A stretch of DNA of 64,000 nucleotides from Mansonella perstans (GCA_037074765.1 JBAMDO010000196.1:1-64000), one strand, 5' to 3'. Shown: positions 43,216 through 56,939, counted from the stretch's first letter. A program made the numbers and translations. Notes: a model not told the origin generated them from the letters alone.

Positions 43216-44749
43216 CTACAGAACCGTACAATTTTTGTTTTTACCAGCTGGTTTCGGTGCTATTACTGCTCGAACTGCTTCTTCAAATACCTGAAATATC
43301 TAGTTTGTATAGTATCAAAAATTAAAAGAAAACAACACTAGTTTTAAATGCTACTTGTTTTCTGTATTTCAAATACCGTTAATTTAAAATTCCCTCACAG
43401 TACCAAAAAAGAGTAGCCGAACTGATTTCTACCTTGAATAATCATAACATATTCAAAAACTGTCAGGCCAATGCAGACAAAAATAATAACTCACTGCTTT
43501 CAGGCCCTGTTGCGTTAAGGCACTACATTCAAGATATCTGACAGCTCTAATTCGCTTTGCAACCTTTTGTCCTTGGCTTTTGCTGACTGGCTGCTTCCCA
43601 TCAATATTTAGCTGCCTTAGAGTTTCAGGATCGTCTCGTAAATCCAATTTTGTTCCTGAAAATTAAATCGGTCTCTTTGCCGAAAACAAACTAGAACGTG
43701 ATACAAAATATGGTAACTTGGCATTTTTTTGAGCTCATGTTTCAGACTTCATTCTTTGTCACAACTTGCAATTAAAATGTAATCAATTTCAACCTATTAG
43801 CAGAATTGGTGCATCCGGACAGTTATGTCGTATTTCTGGTATCCATTTAGTCAATACATTGTCGAAAGAAACTGGAGCAACTATACTGAAACATAACACA
43901 AAGACATCAGTTTGTGGGTAACTCAGTGGTCGGAGACGGTCGTAATCTTCCTGAAAACAATAATGTTATCCCAAAATTTATTTACAAAAATTTCAGAAAT
44001 TAAAAAACCACCCGTAAGAGCAATATAAAAAACATAAATGAATTACTTGTCCAGCGGTATCCCATAAACCTAAATTAACAGGATGTCCATCAACTGTCAT
44101 CTGCGCCGAAAAATTATCGAACCTGGAAAAGTTCCTCTTAAAACTTGTGAAAAAGTTTCTGCTAAAACTATGAATGAGATAGAGTACTACTACAAATAAT
44201 TTTTTAAATTTTATCACTGTGCTCATAATTATAACGCTACACTAATCTATATACTGTTTCCATTTTAGTCATTGTTTAGCTACATACGAGACAATTGGAC
44301 CATTGGCGGTATTTTAACTGAATGAGCTATATTGGCCATATCTAGTACACATTGAAAATAATGAAATGTGAAATGAGATTCAATGAATTCAAATCATTTT
44401 TTCAAAATTGTTTGCCAATAATCAGATATCAAATATCAGTCTTCGTTGTAATAATTAGAATTTGTTTTTAAAAAACTTTAAAACAAGACTATTCGTGACA
44501 GAACTCATAATGCATGCAATGTTGATGAAAAAAAAAAAAAAAAAAAAAAAAAAACGTGAATTTTTTTATGATAACATCAAGAAGGACTATGAACGTGATA
44601 AATTTATATAAAAAAAAAAAGAAAGCTAACACAGTAGGAACATATTCTACTGGAAACGAATCGGTAGTGTACGATATTAACATGCATGTTTTACCAACTG
44701 TACCGTCACCAACCACAACACATTTGATTTGGCGTGAGGGTGCAGACAT
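43216..44749 (-). CDS. mig-2: Rac-family GTPase, MIG-2/Mtl type
   Basis: Rho/Rac GTPase controlling actin in cell and axon migration. Five exons: 44749-44631, 44122-44047, 43950-43794, 43655-43495, 43290-43216; 195 residues, the same length as I recall for C. elegans MIG-2. It starts [16 protein letters not shown], with P-loop GDGTVGKT, switch [48 protein letters not shown], and ECSAL with Gln-Gln-Gly following. The CAAX box is CTVL; the terminal Leu predicts geranylgeranylation. [12 protein letters not shown] and YVPTVFDN point to the MIG-2/Mtl branch rather than CED-10/Rac1, although CED-10-like proteins share the CTVL ending. The first intron contains a poly-A/T run. The start is ATG at 44749, one codon inside a longer frame that begins TTG. 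Confidence 0.95.
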
Positions 44750-44899
44750 CAATGAAATACAACTGCTACCGTACTGTTACCGTTACCGGATAAAACATGC
44801 AATCCAGAATCGAAAAGAATATTTTCCTATAAAAAAAAAAAAAAAAACAATTTTCAAAAATTTTTCAAATATATGAAATTAATTGATGAAAGAAGAATC

Positions 44900-47800
44900 G
44901 ACAATCTATATAACTCTTTTTCAATCACAAAAGTTTACCCAATCGCTTACCCATATTTGCAAAAAGCTCTATTATCTGCTTTAAACTCGCTAATTAAATC
45001 AAACCAAAATATCTCGCTGTAAAAATGTAGCAAATGCATAAACTCGCTATGAAAACTAAGTCTTATTGTTTTGATGCAAATTGCTGCACACAATTATCAT
45101 TGATATCATGATAATTTGATAGTAATATGATGGGAGAAAATATCTTCAATATTATAACTGTATCAATTTACCTTCGATATTATATCTGTATCCAGTTATA
45201 TTTACCTCTTATGCAATCAATCAAATATCACATCTTAATTTTTTTTTTCCTATCAAATTCTCTTTATTTTTAGTAAAATTGATGTTTTATCTACAGAGCA
45301 CTTTTATTACTCATAGCTCTTCAAAGATTTTTTTGTTATCATAAATATATATATATATAACAATTGAAGGCAAATATATCAATTTGAAATAATTCTTAAA
45401 ATAAAATGATTGTTTCAAATAAAAAAAAAATAAAATGATTGTTTCACTGATTGATTGATTGATTTTTGCTTCATTTTTGATTCTTAGTGTGATAATTCTC
45501 TCTTAAATAATAATTCTTAACAAAATAATTGTTTCACTGATTGATTGATTTTTTTTTTGCTTCATTTTTTCTTTTTTGATTCTTAATTTGTATGGCATAA
45601 TTTCAATGAAAATGCTTAGTATAATTTTTAAAGAAAGTTTGCAAAAAAGGATAAAAAAATTTCAAATTTAGCTAAAGATAATAAGAAAAACTAAAAATGT
45701 TAAGAAAAAAAAAAAAAAAAAAAAACTCCAGCGGTAAAGCAAGTAGCCATAAACGAATGACTGGACAATTGATGCTATTGCTACAATCGATTACTTGTTG
45801 ACCGATACTTCTTTCCTATCCGTTGTCATTCAAAGTTGGAACAATAATGTAAATGTTGTCGTAGATACTATATTACTGTTGTTTAACCAATTCAGTCACT
45901 TATCATTATTTTCATTGCAAGTATTGTTGCTCAGTAATCAATCGGCATTTTATAAGTTAATGATAAATTTTAAACATTTCATCTTCAAATATAATTTTTT
46001 TAAACTTTACGAATAAAGTGCTTGAATTTTTTAAAAATATGTTGAAGATCAAATAAAATGTTTAAATGATAATATTTTATATCTATGATGAATTCTTTTA
46101 AAGGAACAAAAGTACAATTGAGCATTGAGATTTATTCTTTTTTTTTTATGAAAATGATGTTATAAAAAAGAATAATTCAATTCCATTCTCATAAAAAAAA
46201 TATTACAACCAGACAAATGTTTTAAATTCGGGCAAATACATTACAACTATGACTATGGCGCTAAATATCATAAATGATATCGATTAAATAATAGTTAATT
46301 CTCTGTAATCAATAAAGGATGATGGATAATTGTCTCAGTGATTATCAGTGCCAAAAAATATCATAACAGTCACAAAAATAAATGGTATAGGTTACAGAGT
46401 GTATCACAAATATCAACAGAAATGTGCATGATGCTTTGCAAATTTCAAGTTTTCCAAATATGGAAACATTGAACGTTGCAACTTTTTCATACCTACTAGA
46501 AGATGTATGCTTAAAAATGAGTATCAACCATGCTATGAACAATTATGAGTATGAAAATAAAAGTATGTAGAAAGGATTGAATCTTTCAGCAGAAATTCAA
46601 TTATTAGCTTTTGTCAGATGATCCACATTCAATGCTAATTATTTACATTGGGGTATAATTAAATAGCATCTAATTGACCGATAATATCCAGCAGAAAGAA
46701 TAAGCAAACAATTCATGCAAAAAATGAAACATCTTTTCAAACTAAAAGTATTCTAAGAAAGTGAAAAGTTGACTGATTCATCACAAGTATCCGATGAAAG
46801 ATCATTAATGGTAACATACATTTCTGCTTCTCCAACACATTTATAGCTATCAAACTGTGTGATGTGTGATTGAAAAGAGCATTAGCTTCAGAAGATTTCG
46901 GATTTACAATTTTTTTTTTTTTTTTTTTTTTTAATAATCGGTCTTCTACTTTAACCCTGAATTATTAATTGTTAAATGCTCATTAAGATAGTCGCCTTAA
47001 ATGTGTTAAATATAATGGAGCAGCAAAGACTGCTAAAAATCAACAGCTATGGAGATTTTTTATCATCTAATAACCAAACATTCACAAATTATGTGAGGAA
47101 AATCATGGGATTTTGATAAAATTACTGAATGTCGAAAATAGTAAGAAATATTTAAATTATTTTAAATATTTAAGAAGAGGAAAATGATTGTAATATAAAT
47201 TTAACATATCACATAAAAAATTCCTTTACTTCCGTTCATGAATAGAATCGGAATTATGAGAAAATAGAATTGCATTCTGATTTTGTAGTAATCAGAAAAT
47301 CGTAAATGAAAGAAGAAAGATGAAGAAAAATTCGGCAATAATTTTAAATGGAAAATTTGCATAAGAAATGCGATCATATTATTACCATCAATACATAGTA
47401 TATATATTGCCTGCCATAGATCTGATGATGAGAAGAAGAAGAGGATAAATAATGAAAAACACTGAGAAATCATCACATTTATTCTTGGAACGTTCAGATC
47501 AAGAGGCGGTTTCAAAGTACGATTTTATTCGTTTGTTCGATAACATTTGTGCTTTAAGACAATGTGAAATAAAATGAACTAATGAATGAAAGTAATGATG
47601 AGCAAGTATATCTCAGAGTATATGACTTAATTAAAGTATCAAGCACCTAATTGAGAACTAAAGTTGATCACAGTGTGATTTGTAATGATTTAGATCTTTT
47701 TTTTCTGATCATAAAAAGATTCGTGTGAATACAGTCATTTTTCATGGAAAATTTTTTTAGAGTTATGTCAAAGAAACAATGCAATCGAACGACATCTTTG

Positions 47801-48430
47801 ACTAAAAAATGCATTTCTGTTAGTTGCACTTATTTAATTTTAAATGCGTAGAAAATGAAGCGCAATTAACATATCAGTGATCAAGTCATTGGGGTTAAAA
47901 TATTTTAACTAAGTAAATAAAATTGTAATACAATGTAATAAAGGCAAATTGAGATTTGATCTGCAAGAGAGAGGTATTAAAGTTGAGTGGAAACAAGTGA
48001 AATTTAGTACCATCATGGTTGAAAAGTGACAAAATCAGCATTTATTTTTTCATAAGTTGAAAATCTAATAGATATTAAAATATTTCAAAAATACTTTGTG
48101 TAATTTATAAAATGGTAGCAATTTCAACAATTAAAATTAAGCAACTTCAAATGCATTTAAGAAAGGGAAAAATGATAGAAATAGTGTTGGAACAGATTAA
48201 AGATTTATGATTAAGAGATTTACACACAAAAAGAGAAGGTTGACGACAATGTAGCTTTCTTTTTGATGTGTCATAAATTACAGCCCGCAATTTCAAGACA
48301 ATTTAAAAACTTTCGACTTAATCCACAAGTCGAAAAAATATTAACAAGTTTAATTTTGAAATATAAATGAAATTAATTTTTACCAACAGATTTTTTTATT
48401 TAATTCCTACTTATATTATTAATAACTTAA
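44900..48430. other. intergenic, gene-free
   Basis: Very AT-rich. It includes AT dinucleotides (about 45346-45358), a repeated TGATTGATTGATTTTT/TTGCTTCATTTTT segment (about 45406-45480 and 45520-45580), and homopolymers near 45703-45724 and 46911-46932. Frames at 46345-46542 and 47201-47515 are hydrophobic chance frames. Confidence 0.6.
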
Positions 48431-48443
48431 TTTATATTACAAG

Positions 48444-49640
48444 ATGCCACCAAAGCAAAGTTTGATAGCCGCATTGCTGAAGAAACAAAAGAAAATGAGA
48501 CAAATAGGATATGAATCCTATGTAAACCCAAATGCACAAGAGAGCTCCTACTACGACCCTGACTTGGACATTAGTGTAAATTTTAAGCTTTTAATTTATT
48601 GCAACTAAGCATTATAAAAACCAGAACCGGAAAGGAAAAATCGTGATAAGAGAAATTATTTCAGAAATACATACGGAATGACGACGTTCGATTTCCACCG
48701 TCGCCTATCACTATTCCAAATATCGTCCTTCCTCAAGTCTTTCCGATAACTCGTACGGAAAGTACTGAAAAGTAATGCTTGAATCTCCAAGAATTATTCA
48801 GATTCTAAAGAATGATTTAAGCCTAAACATCCCTAAAATGATGAGAAATGATGAGTTGCTCCTATTCTTGAATATCGTCAGATTATAATTCAAAAAAAGT
48901 AGAGAGTAGGCTATTATATTTGAAGGACCATAAAGGCCAACAAAAAATTTATTTGACCAGATATTTTGATTCTTTGCAATTCAAAAATTTTTAAAATAGC
49001 AACTTTCGACTTTGACACTTAAAGAAATCGTCTGTTAAATCATATGAAAGGTTCAAATTTCAAAATTTTTTATAATATTTGGTTTGAGAACATGAACACT
49101 TTCCCTTCATTTTGAAAGGAAATATCCACCATTTTCTTATGGAAACCTTTATAATTATTTTCAATTTGTAAATAAGTCGACTTGAACAAGATATCTGAAT
49201 AAAAATATTTACCAATGATAGAATTAGACAGGATGATTTAACATGGATGATTAGACAGAATATGCTTCTTCCGGAAAATGGATTGTGCTGAATGAGAGTA
49301 CCCAATGGGTCAGCTGATGAATGGAATAATTTGATCTAATACAGTTAAAATAAATCGGCGAAGAGGAGAGCATTAGGAACAGCGAAGAGTTTATAAATGC
49401 AAACTGAAAAAACAAGTACTTTTCAAACTGTTTAACAAGTGTAACAACTTTTGATTCAGGAATATCTATCAATGTCTACTTCGCAACACACGTAAGGCAC
49501 CTCACAACTTTCTGGAACGCAACAATTCCGGTTCCATTGAGCTACCTACCAGTGGTCCTCACGATTCATTGAATTCACATGATGCATTCGAAATTTTTGC
49601 ATGGAATCAAAGTAATTTTTTAGGAGCGGAAAGGATATAA
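48444..49640 (+). CDS. novel three-exon gene, 139-residue protein of unknown function
   Basis: Not recognised. Exons 48444-48575 (starts MPPKQSLIAALLKKQKKMRQ, ends DPDLDIS), 48665-48771 (KYIRNDDVRFPPSPITIPN, ends TRTESTEK) and 49460-49640 (NIYQCLLRNTRKAPHNFLER, ends NFLGAERI, TAA). Donors are AGT|GTAAAT and GAAAA|GTAATG; acceptors are TTATTTCAG and GATTCAG. Phases 0 and 2 match at both joins. The ATG directly follows ATTACAAG, a possible trans-splice acceptor. The protein is basic at the N-terminus, has a proline-rich middle and an acidic, Ser/Asn-rich end; no signal peptide, membrane segment or known motif is seen. All exons stand out by lower AT content. It could carry further exons in the 688-bp second intron. 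Confidence 0.6.
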
Positions 49641-49734
49641 AAAACCCCTTTATCAAGGCTGAGCAGCTTGACTTCTAATTTAAACACTTCCTTCCATTCA
49701 GTGCCTTGCTTTAACCGATATATATATATATGTG

Positions 49735-49770
49735 GTATTTGGTTTGTATATATATATGTAAACCAAATAC
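49735..49770. repeat. inverted repeat with AT loop
   Basis: GTATTTGGTTT (49735-49745) and AAACCAAATAC (49760-49770) form 11-bp perfect arms around a 14-nt GTATATATATATGT loop. It lies about 95 bp after the stop of the three-exon gene and could act in 3' end structure. Confidence 0.7.
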
Positions 49771-50221
49771 TTTGATTACAGAAAAAAAACGGGAAAATAC
49801 TGAAGAAACAGGCATACATAAACCTGCAAGCGAATACTGCTACTGCTCGAACAATAGCGAACCTTACTGATTCACGTGTTTGCAAAATACAGCGCTATAA
49901 GCTCTAAACACAGAACCCGTCATAAAATTTAACAAATTATCCAACAGTTCAGTTCCATATTTCTACAGATTTTCATCAAGCGTCAAAGCGCGGATTTTGG
50001 AGGGAAAAAAGCATAGAAATCTCTAGCAGCAATACCAAGAAAACTCAAAACAGAATCGTATTTTGAAAAGGATAATTATTCATCATTATAGACACCGAAT
50101 TTTCAAAGTTTTTACTTATATTTGTGATATACAAATACAATAAAATCGAAATCATGTTTACAAGAAAAAGCTCATTCATTATATAAAATCGGCTAGAAAA
50201 GGCCTCTTTGAGTGAAATTCA

Positions 50222-50245
50222 ATTAAGGTATACATATACCTTAAT
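50222..50245. repeat. near-perfect palindrome
   Basis: ATTAAGGTATA, CA, TATACCTTAAT: 11-bp arms and a 2-nt centre, between the three-exon gene and the EMSY-like gene, which face each other. Confidence 0.75.
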
Positions 50246-50714
50246 AAATGAACAATTAAATTTTGCATGGAAATAAGCATAAAAACTAACCATGTCACTA
50301 GACAACCACAAGATTTATAAAAAAAAATATGCAGCGCACTGTACGAAACGATACAATAAATTAATTTTAAACTATATCAGAACTGACAGTAAGCTATTGG
50401 TTACAACTTCTGCATAGCCATGGATTTCAAACCAAACAGTTTAATGAAAAAAGCATCCCTGCAACATCAAGTATGTCATTAACTTCCTTGCTTCGATTTA
50501 TTCTTTCAAAAAGTAAAACAAAACTGAAAGTTTCTACGTGGGAAAAAATAAATTCAAGTAAGATGAAATCAACTGAACTGACATGAACAATATTCTAAAA
50601 TCCCATCATAATATTTAACAACAATGCAATAGAAATTTGCAGTACAAATAATTTCAAAACTTGAAATTTATAAATACAGTCTGCAAAAGAGCAATAAACC
50701 CTATAAATAAATTG

Positions 50715-53700
50715 TCACTGAATACACTGTGAAGCAGTAACATAATTAATGACATTTTGCCCATCCTGATGAATTAGACCATTCGAATATTGTCCCGGCA
50801 CCAAATGACTATCATGATTAAGATTTCCACCCTGATTTGCTGTATGATAACTAACAATCATCGGAGCTCTTTCGCTAACAGCACCTAAAAAAACTAATAG
50901 AAAAGACAAAATCAGTATTAATGAATTTTCGTGAGATTTCAGCAAATTTAAAATCTTGATCAGATAACGAATTGTAAGCAAAATTGCTTTGCTGGATGAT
51001 CATGATGTCGCAGTTTGTAGAGAAATACTGTGAAAAAAAACACGCCTATTTTCAGAACATATAGCGGCTAAGTTGCATAGTTTCAATTGATCAGTCTGCT
51101 CTGACGGAACACAAGCAAAAGGTATTTATTAACAAATCAAAAAATATATATATAACTGAAAGAAATATGGCGCGAAACTGATGCAAATGGTGGAAACTAA
51201 CATTGCTGAAGTCCTGATACTTGCACATTAGTTGGATTATTATCATAATCAGAGAGAACAGAACGTGATTCGGGAAGCAAGACCTCATCACATTCCAAGC
51301 GAACTAAAATGCAGTAATCTCACGAAACAATGATGATTTCTTCAATAAGCTATCATAAATCCCAAAAAATTTCTTGAATAATCTCATAGGTACAACAATA
51401 TGCTAATTACATTCTTCATAATTTTCAAACATTCATGCTTATTACAGAGTTACATAAAGTTATGTATTGAGAAAGCAATCAAGTAAAAACTTATACCCTG
51501 CGATGAAGTCTCAGCTGGATTTACTGCAACTAATGATCTGCCCACATTTGTTCCATGTTCATGCTCCACTGATCCATCGTTACCTGAATAAAATCATGAA
51601 ATCATCTGCATAAGATTATATAATGGGAATAGAATAAAGATGTTAAACTGCTGAAAACTTGAGTTTTGACTCTACGATTTTTCGAAATCTCGTTATTGTG
51701 GTAAAAAGGACTCAACTAGCTTAAATGGTTCCAAATCTAACATAAACGACTTTTTTAAAGCGAACTTTTTTCCCCACTAACGAAGAAGATAGCAACGACC
51801 GCAAATTAAAAAATGCAGCAGCAATAAAACCGTAGCAATATGAAGAAAACTTGAAAGTGTGGTATGCAGCATAAAACTCAGATGTCAGAAATAAAACCTT
51901 GTGTTATAGAATTAACAGCTGCAATAGTATCTAGATCGGATTGCTGCAACTCCAGATTATCACTATCAATGTGTTGGAGCTGTACACTGGCTGCAAAGGA
52001 GGTATTATGATCAAGTGCTGTAGAAGTAATAGTGTGTGCACGCTCTGTTGCTGCTGCAACTGTGGATGATGATGGTACAGTACGATGGGTTACTCGAAGT
52101 GTTGACTGAACAGGCAGCTGTTGTTGCTGCTGTACAGAACGTGAATTCGCTCCTTTCATCTCGGTTAAATTTATAAAAGGTGCGACCGAAGTCGAACATC
52201 CTTGACGTTGATTTGCGACCGAAAAACGTGATGAACTGGTTAGAATGAACGGTCGAGGTGCTGGTCTGAAAAAAATATTTTTTTCAATGAGTGAATCTAT
52301 CCACTGCTCTAAAAAATGGTTTTTAAAAAGGTAACAAAATTCAAAAATTCAAAAAATTTTTTCTGGACAGATGAAATTGGAACATTCAGGAATTAAAAAT
52401 TACAATAACCTTCTAACGGTACGATGCTGACGAGAAGCAGCAGCTTGAGCAACTAAACGTTGAATTTCACTCGAAGTTATTGTTTGTGGCTGTAAGTGGC
52501 ACGCAGATGATGCACTTGGTCCGGATGATATGGTATAGGAAGAGCGTGGTGAAGCTGATGATACTGAACGCATGAATCCAACAACAGCATTTGGATTGCC
52601 GTAACAAGGTCCAGCTGGATTATTGTAGGCTGATACTATTGGTGATGCATAAAAACGTTGTCCACTAGATGACCTACAAAATAAATGTAACATGCGAAAA
52701 CAAAATAAAATGGTCCAACAAAGAGAGCTTTTCACATTATAAATATTGCTGTTAAGAATTTCAAAAAACTAGCAGAAAGTGATGACTTGGCAGTACACTG
52801 CCACTATGTGGAACAAGAATTTGCTTTCTGATTCAGATATTCATTCTCTGCTCTCTATTTTGAGGACGACCAGATATCAAGAATGAAAAACCAAAGCTGC
52901 CACAAAGCTTTCTACCCGCAAAAAAAAAAATCTAACTTTCTACAAATATTTCTAATGGTACGAATATGGCGTAGATTCTCAACATGATGTAGATTTTCAG
53001 TTACAATTATTAAAATTATTTACAACGACATTATCCATTATTCGAAATTATGCTCACACTATACGTAATAAATAACTTTTCAAACCTTATGTACGCTCGC
53101 TGTACTGGTTGCTGTATCCTAAACACATTTTGAGCATTGGATAGTTGTCGAGAAAAACCAGAATTTCCGTCGAAGATTGCCGTTTCATTCCCGCCGGACG
53201 ATAATGTTCGGCTCCGTTTTATAACTACACCTAAATAAATGCACTTAATGCTGATAAAACAAATTTTTATCAAACATTTGGCTGCATTTAAAACGTCTAA
53301 GTTGTATAATTTTACACAAATTTTTTTGCATATAAAAATGAGGTCTCACACATCTCTCACTTCTTGCGCCTTTAGTATGCAGATGTCTGCTCGGTTGTTA
53401 AGCTGCTCGCAATAATAGTCTAATCATACCTGGTAACCTAATTACACCTTTGCAAAAAATGTCACAGTAACCTAATTACATTTTTGCAAAAATGCAGCTG
53501 TTTATAGATAAACAAATAACTCAATATGTGTTTGGACCTGAGGTAAACACATGGGGAACTTGAAATCTTCCGGAATTGGTTGCGGAACTTGTAGCTACTG
53601 TACGAAACGCTGGCAGTGCTGTTGTATGGGAGGACTGAGTACCAATGACTGATGAATTACTTGACAATGACGATGTAGATGTGAAATTTGAAATAACTGA

Positions 53701-56700
53701 TGGCGATGTCTGTCTTTGTGGCCTGGAATAAGTATAATGTCAAAAGTGAGTGAAAATGAAAAATCCAATTTGTATTGGATTTTTCATTTTCATTTGGATA
53801 ATTTGTATTATTAAAGTGCCGCGGAACGATTTAGAAAAAAATCTCCAAATTTCTAACCTTAAACTCTAAATCAACTTTTAGTTAAATTTTCGACCCAATA
53901 ACGACCAATCATTGAAGACATAACTAGCAAGAACATGAACAGTTTTCAAAGGTTAACTAAATAATTAGTTTAGATTGCAGTGAAATGGATTTGAAAATCA
54001 GAACTCAAAACATTATCTGCTAGGGTTTACAATTTAAGTTCAACACAATTCAAGGTTCAAGATTAAACAATAATTCTCTACTAAACATACCGTCGATCAG
54101 GATTTCCACGAATGGGTTTATTTTTCTGTCCCGGAGCTGGCGACTGAAACCTGAACGGTAGCACTCGCGCACATGTAGCAGATAAATCGCGCTAAAGCAA
54201 AAAAGGAGTTTCCAATCATATTCCAGAAAATGAAAAGTTAGAAAGATGTGAAAGCATGAAAAAAAACGAAGTATCGAAATAAAAGAAACACACGCGAAAA
54301 AAGAGAAATACAAGTGGATTAAATTTATTTTATACAACTTTATCCCTCAGTTATGCTTATGCTTGAAAGGCTTTACTAGTTCCTTAACTTTACTTGATTC
54401 AACGGAGTTTCTGATCAACACTGCTGTCTGAAAACTGTTCTCAGTTTTCAACAGCATTTTTGTTTCTGGAAAAAAGACCTTAAAACAACAGAGAATAATT
54501 AATGGATTTTTCCACTGCAACTAAGTAATGAAAAATTAATATCATCTGTCTTACCCGTCTTTTTTTCGGCCTTATGTATTCTCCAGCAATCTGTGAATCA
54601 AAATCTTCATCACCTGCAAATAATATCATCTAACTTGAAGTAAGGTCCTTAATTTAGAAAAACAATTAAGATAAATTTTTTTTCTTTTTTATAGCAATTC
54701 CTTTTCTTTGGGGATAGTGCGAAACAGAGCTGTTATAAGAACAAATAAGGATGAGAACCAAAACAAAGAGGGAAGTCATAATCTAAAAAAAATACCACAG
54801 CTATTTCATGTAAAAATTTTTGTCCAAAACAACCTTGAGCACCACATTTCGATATAAGAATAGCTTGATCAGCAGAAGTAATCACTGGAGTTGAACTGGA
54901 ACCCAATGATGAGCAGGGTGTTGTCAATTCATGGAAATTTGGACGTGCTGTACTTGTTGATGGTGTTATATCATAGCAAAGCGTTGTTTTTTGGCTTGGA
55001 TTACCAACATATAATTCCTCTGCACTCGGAACCATTTTTGTGAATTGTTGAGTTTCATCAAATGGCTAAAAAATTTACGTTGTAAGTATGATTCGAATTT
55101 TCATTCACTTAATAACGACGAGATTTTACTCGTTCTTCAAGTTAAAAATAGTAGGAAGTCTCAAAAAAAAGAATACCTTAGAGATTACCCTATGTTATAA
55201 TAAAAACATTTGTAGCTATTAGAAGTTGAATAACACTAAAAATTAAAAAATATTCGGCGTATCTGTCAATTGGCATACGATGAAAACACTGTGAAGTAAT
55301 CCACATCATGAAGGAATATATCAAAAAAAAAAAAAAAAAATTCTACCCATTTAATGCCAAAAAGTATCTAGGTGATTTATATCAAATGGAAATTTAATAA
55401 CCAATGTTTCAGTTTTGATAAGACCAGAAGCTGCACGAGAAATTCGTGTACCACCCTCATTTTCATCGGAATGCAGCGTATCAACACGCCCTCCATAATC
55501 GCTCTCCGTTTCACGCAGTAATAAGCGCAGCCTTTCTGGGACTGTAACAAACAATATTTACATTTGGAAAACGGCAAAAGGAGTTTATAAATGATGAATG
55601 AAGCCAAAATTCACGTGAATAGTTTCCCAGCAGAGCAATTAATGTCTTTAAATTTTAACATAATAACAGTTAGCAAAAGGCATAACAAACGATGAAATAG
55701 TGTTATAGCAACCTACCATAAGGAGCTTTGGGCAATGCAATCATTTCATGCAATGCAGTATTTGCATCTCGCAGCTTTTCATTATGCGTCTTTGCAAGTC
55801 TCAGCAATTCATTTGCAACATTTTGGTTTACATCACTGCCATCACCAATATCCTCTTGAATGGGAATCTCAAAATAAAAATAAATAATAAAGCAGGATGA
55901 TTCTGTTTGCCGCATAACTGCAACCATAAGTGTTGCAAAATCAATATCTGACTTGTGATAAATGAAGATAGAATACATTAAAGCGATATCAAAGTATCTG
56001 GTGCAAATGATGCATCGTATATTTATCAGTTCTGAAACTCACATCGTCGTAATATGGTATCGGATCAAAGCCTTCGATTCCCCACTGTGCATAAGTATCA
56101 TACGATGGACTTAAACTAAAAAAAAGGAAAAAATATTTTTGAAGACGGCATAATTACGAAACAATAGAATTTCTGTTGATCTAACATTGAAAAACACTCA
56201 AATTAAATATCCTCTATTTGAAATAAAGCACAAGGCAACAAGCAAAAAATTATTTTTCACTTAGTCTGCAAATAACGGATATATTTAGAGGAACAAAAGA
56301 TATACTTCTGCGCTATTTTCGTCAACAATTCATCATTAGCTGCCTGTCGTATTTCAGCGTGATAAGATTCATCAGATATGCTATAAAATTAAAATTCCTT
56401 CAACCAAATATTCATAAAAAGAAAAATTTTGTACTGCATCATAGCTCCACATAGATATATATCAAAGTCTAAGTGAAATCATGAAAAAATCAATCATCAT
56501 ATCATTAAATAGATGATAACTAAAGTATGAGAACGTACAATAGTGCTGTTTTGAGATGCTTGAGCAATACTCTTTTGTAATCATTCAGCATCCCTTGCGC
56601 ACGGAAAGCGGAAACAACCGTTGAAAAGGCATCCTTTTCTGAAATCTAACAGATCAATAAATTTGATAATGTACTCTTGATTAATTAATAAAAGAATGTA

Positions 56701-56926
56701 TACTGAATAGCATAACAAATCATTACTTACCGAGTACACGCAGCATACAGCTATAGTCTTCCTCATCGTAAGTAACGTGCCTCACCGTAACTTTCTCTGA
56801 AGGAAGTTCTTCATTTACATCAATAGTTTGCTTTTTTTCTTGTTCATTAGTTACTACACTGACCCTTGAAGACATGGGCAATTCTTGTTGATTCATTACT
56901 ACTGCATTCCGTAATCCCAAGCGATC
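50715..56926 (-). CDS. EMSY-like chromatin protein with ENT domain
   Basis: Nuclear protein resembling EMSY. Seventeen exons: 56926-56731 (ATG at 56896), 56638-56539, 56380-56306, 56115-56043, 55867-55717, 55541-55402, 55065-54834, 54613-54555, 54478-54377, 54191-54091, 53722-53538, 53230-53086, 52673-52410, 52265-51898, 51583-51497, 51303-51202, 50884-50715; 839 residues. Residues about 48-120 form an ENT domain (CMLRVLEKDAFSTVVSAFRA, YHAEIRQAANDELLTKIA), followed by WGIEGFDPIPYY, matching EMSY's WSIEGRRLVPLMP. Exon 8 carries a likely nuclear signal (RPKKRR). The remainder is low-complexity Ser/Thr/Gln/Pro-rich, like the long EMSY tail. The exon 1 acceptor CTTTAG has no upstream donor, suggesting trans-splicing. 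The exon 6 donor (TTG|GTTATT) is the weakest join, as read-through hits a stop. Confidence 0.85.
53751..53792. repeat. perfect 19-bp inverted repeat in EMSY intron
   Basis: Arms 53751-53769 and 53774-53792 are perfectly complementary (TGAAAATGAAAAATCCAAT against its complement) with a TTGT loop. The element lies in intron 10, about 29 nt upstream of the exon 11 acceptor on the transcribed strand, so it would fold into a strong hairpin next to a splice site. Confidence 0.9.
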
Positions 56927-56939
56927 CTAAAGGGAATAA

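Noticed and set aside
47201..47515. 104-codon hydrophobic minus-strand ORF
   Set aside because: Phe/Ile/Leu-rich frame as expected by chance in AT-rich DNA; no other support.
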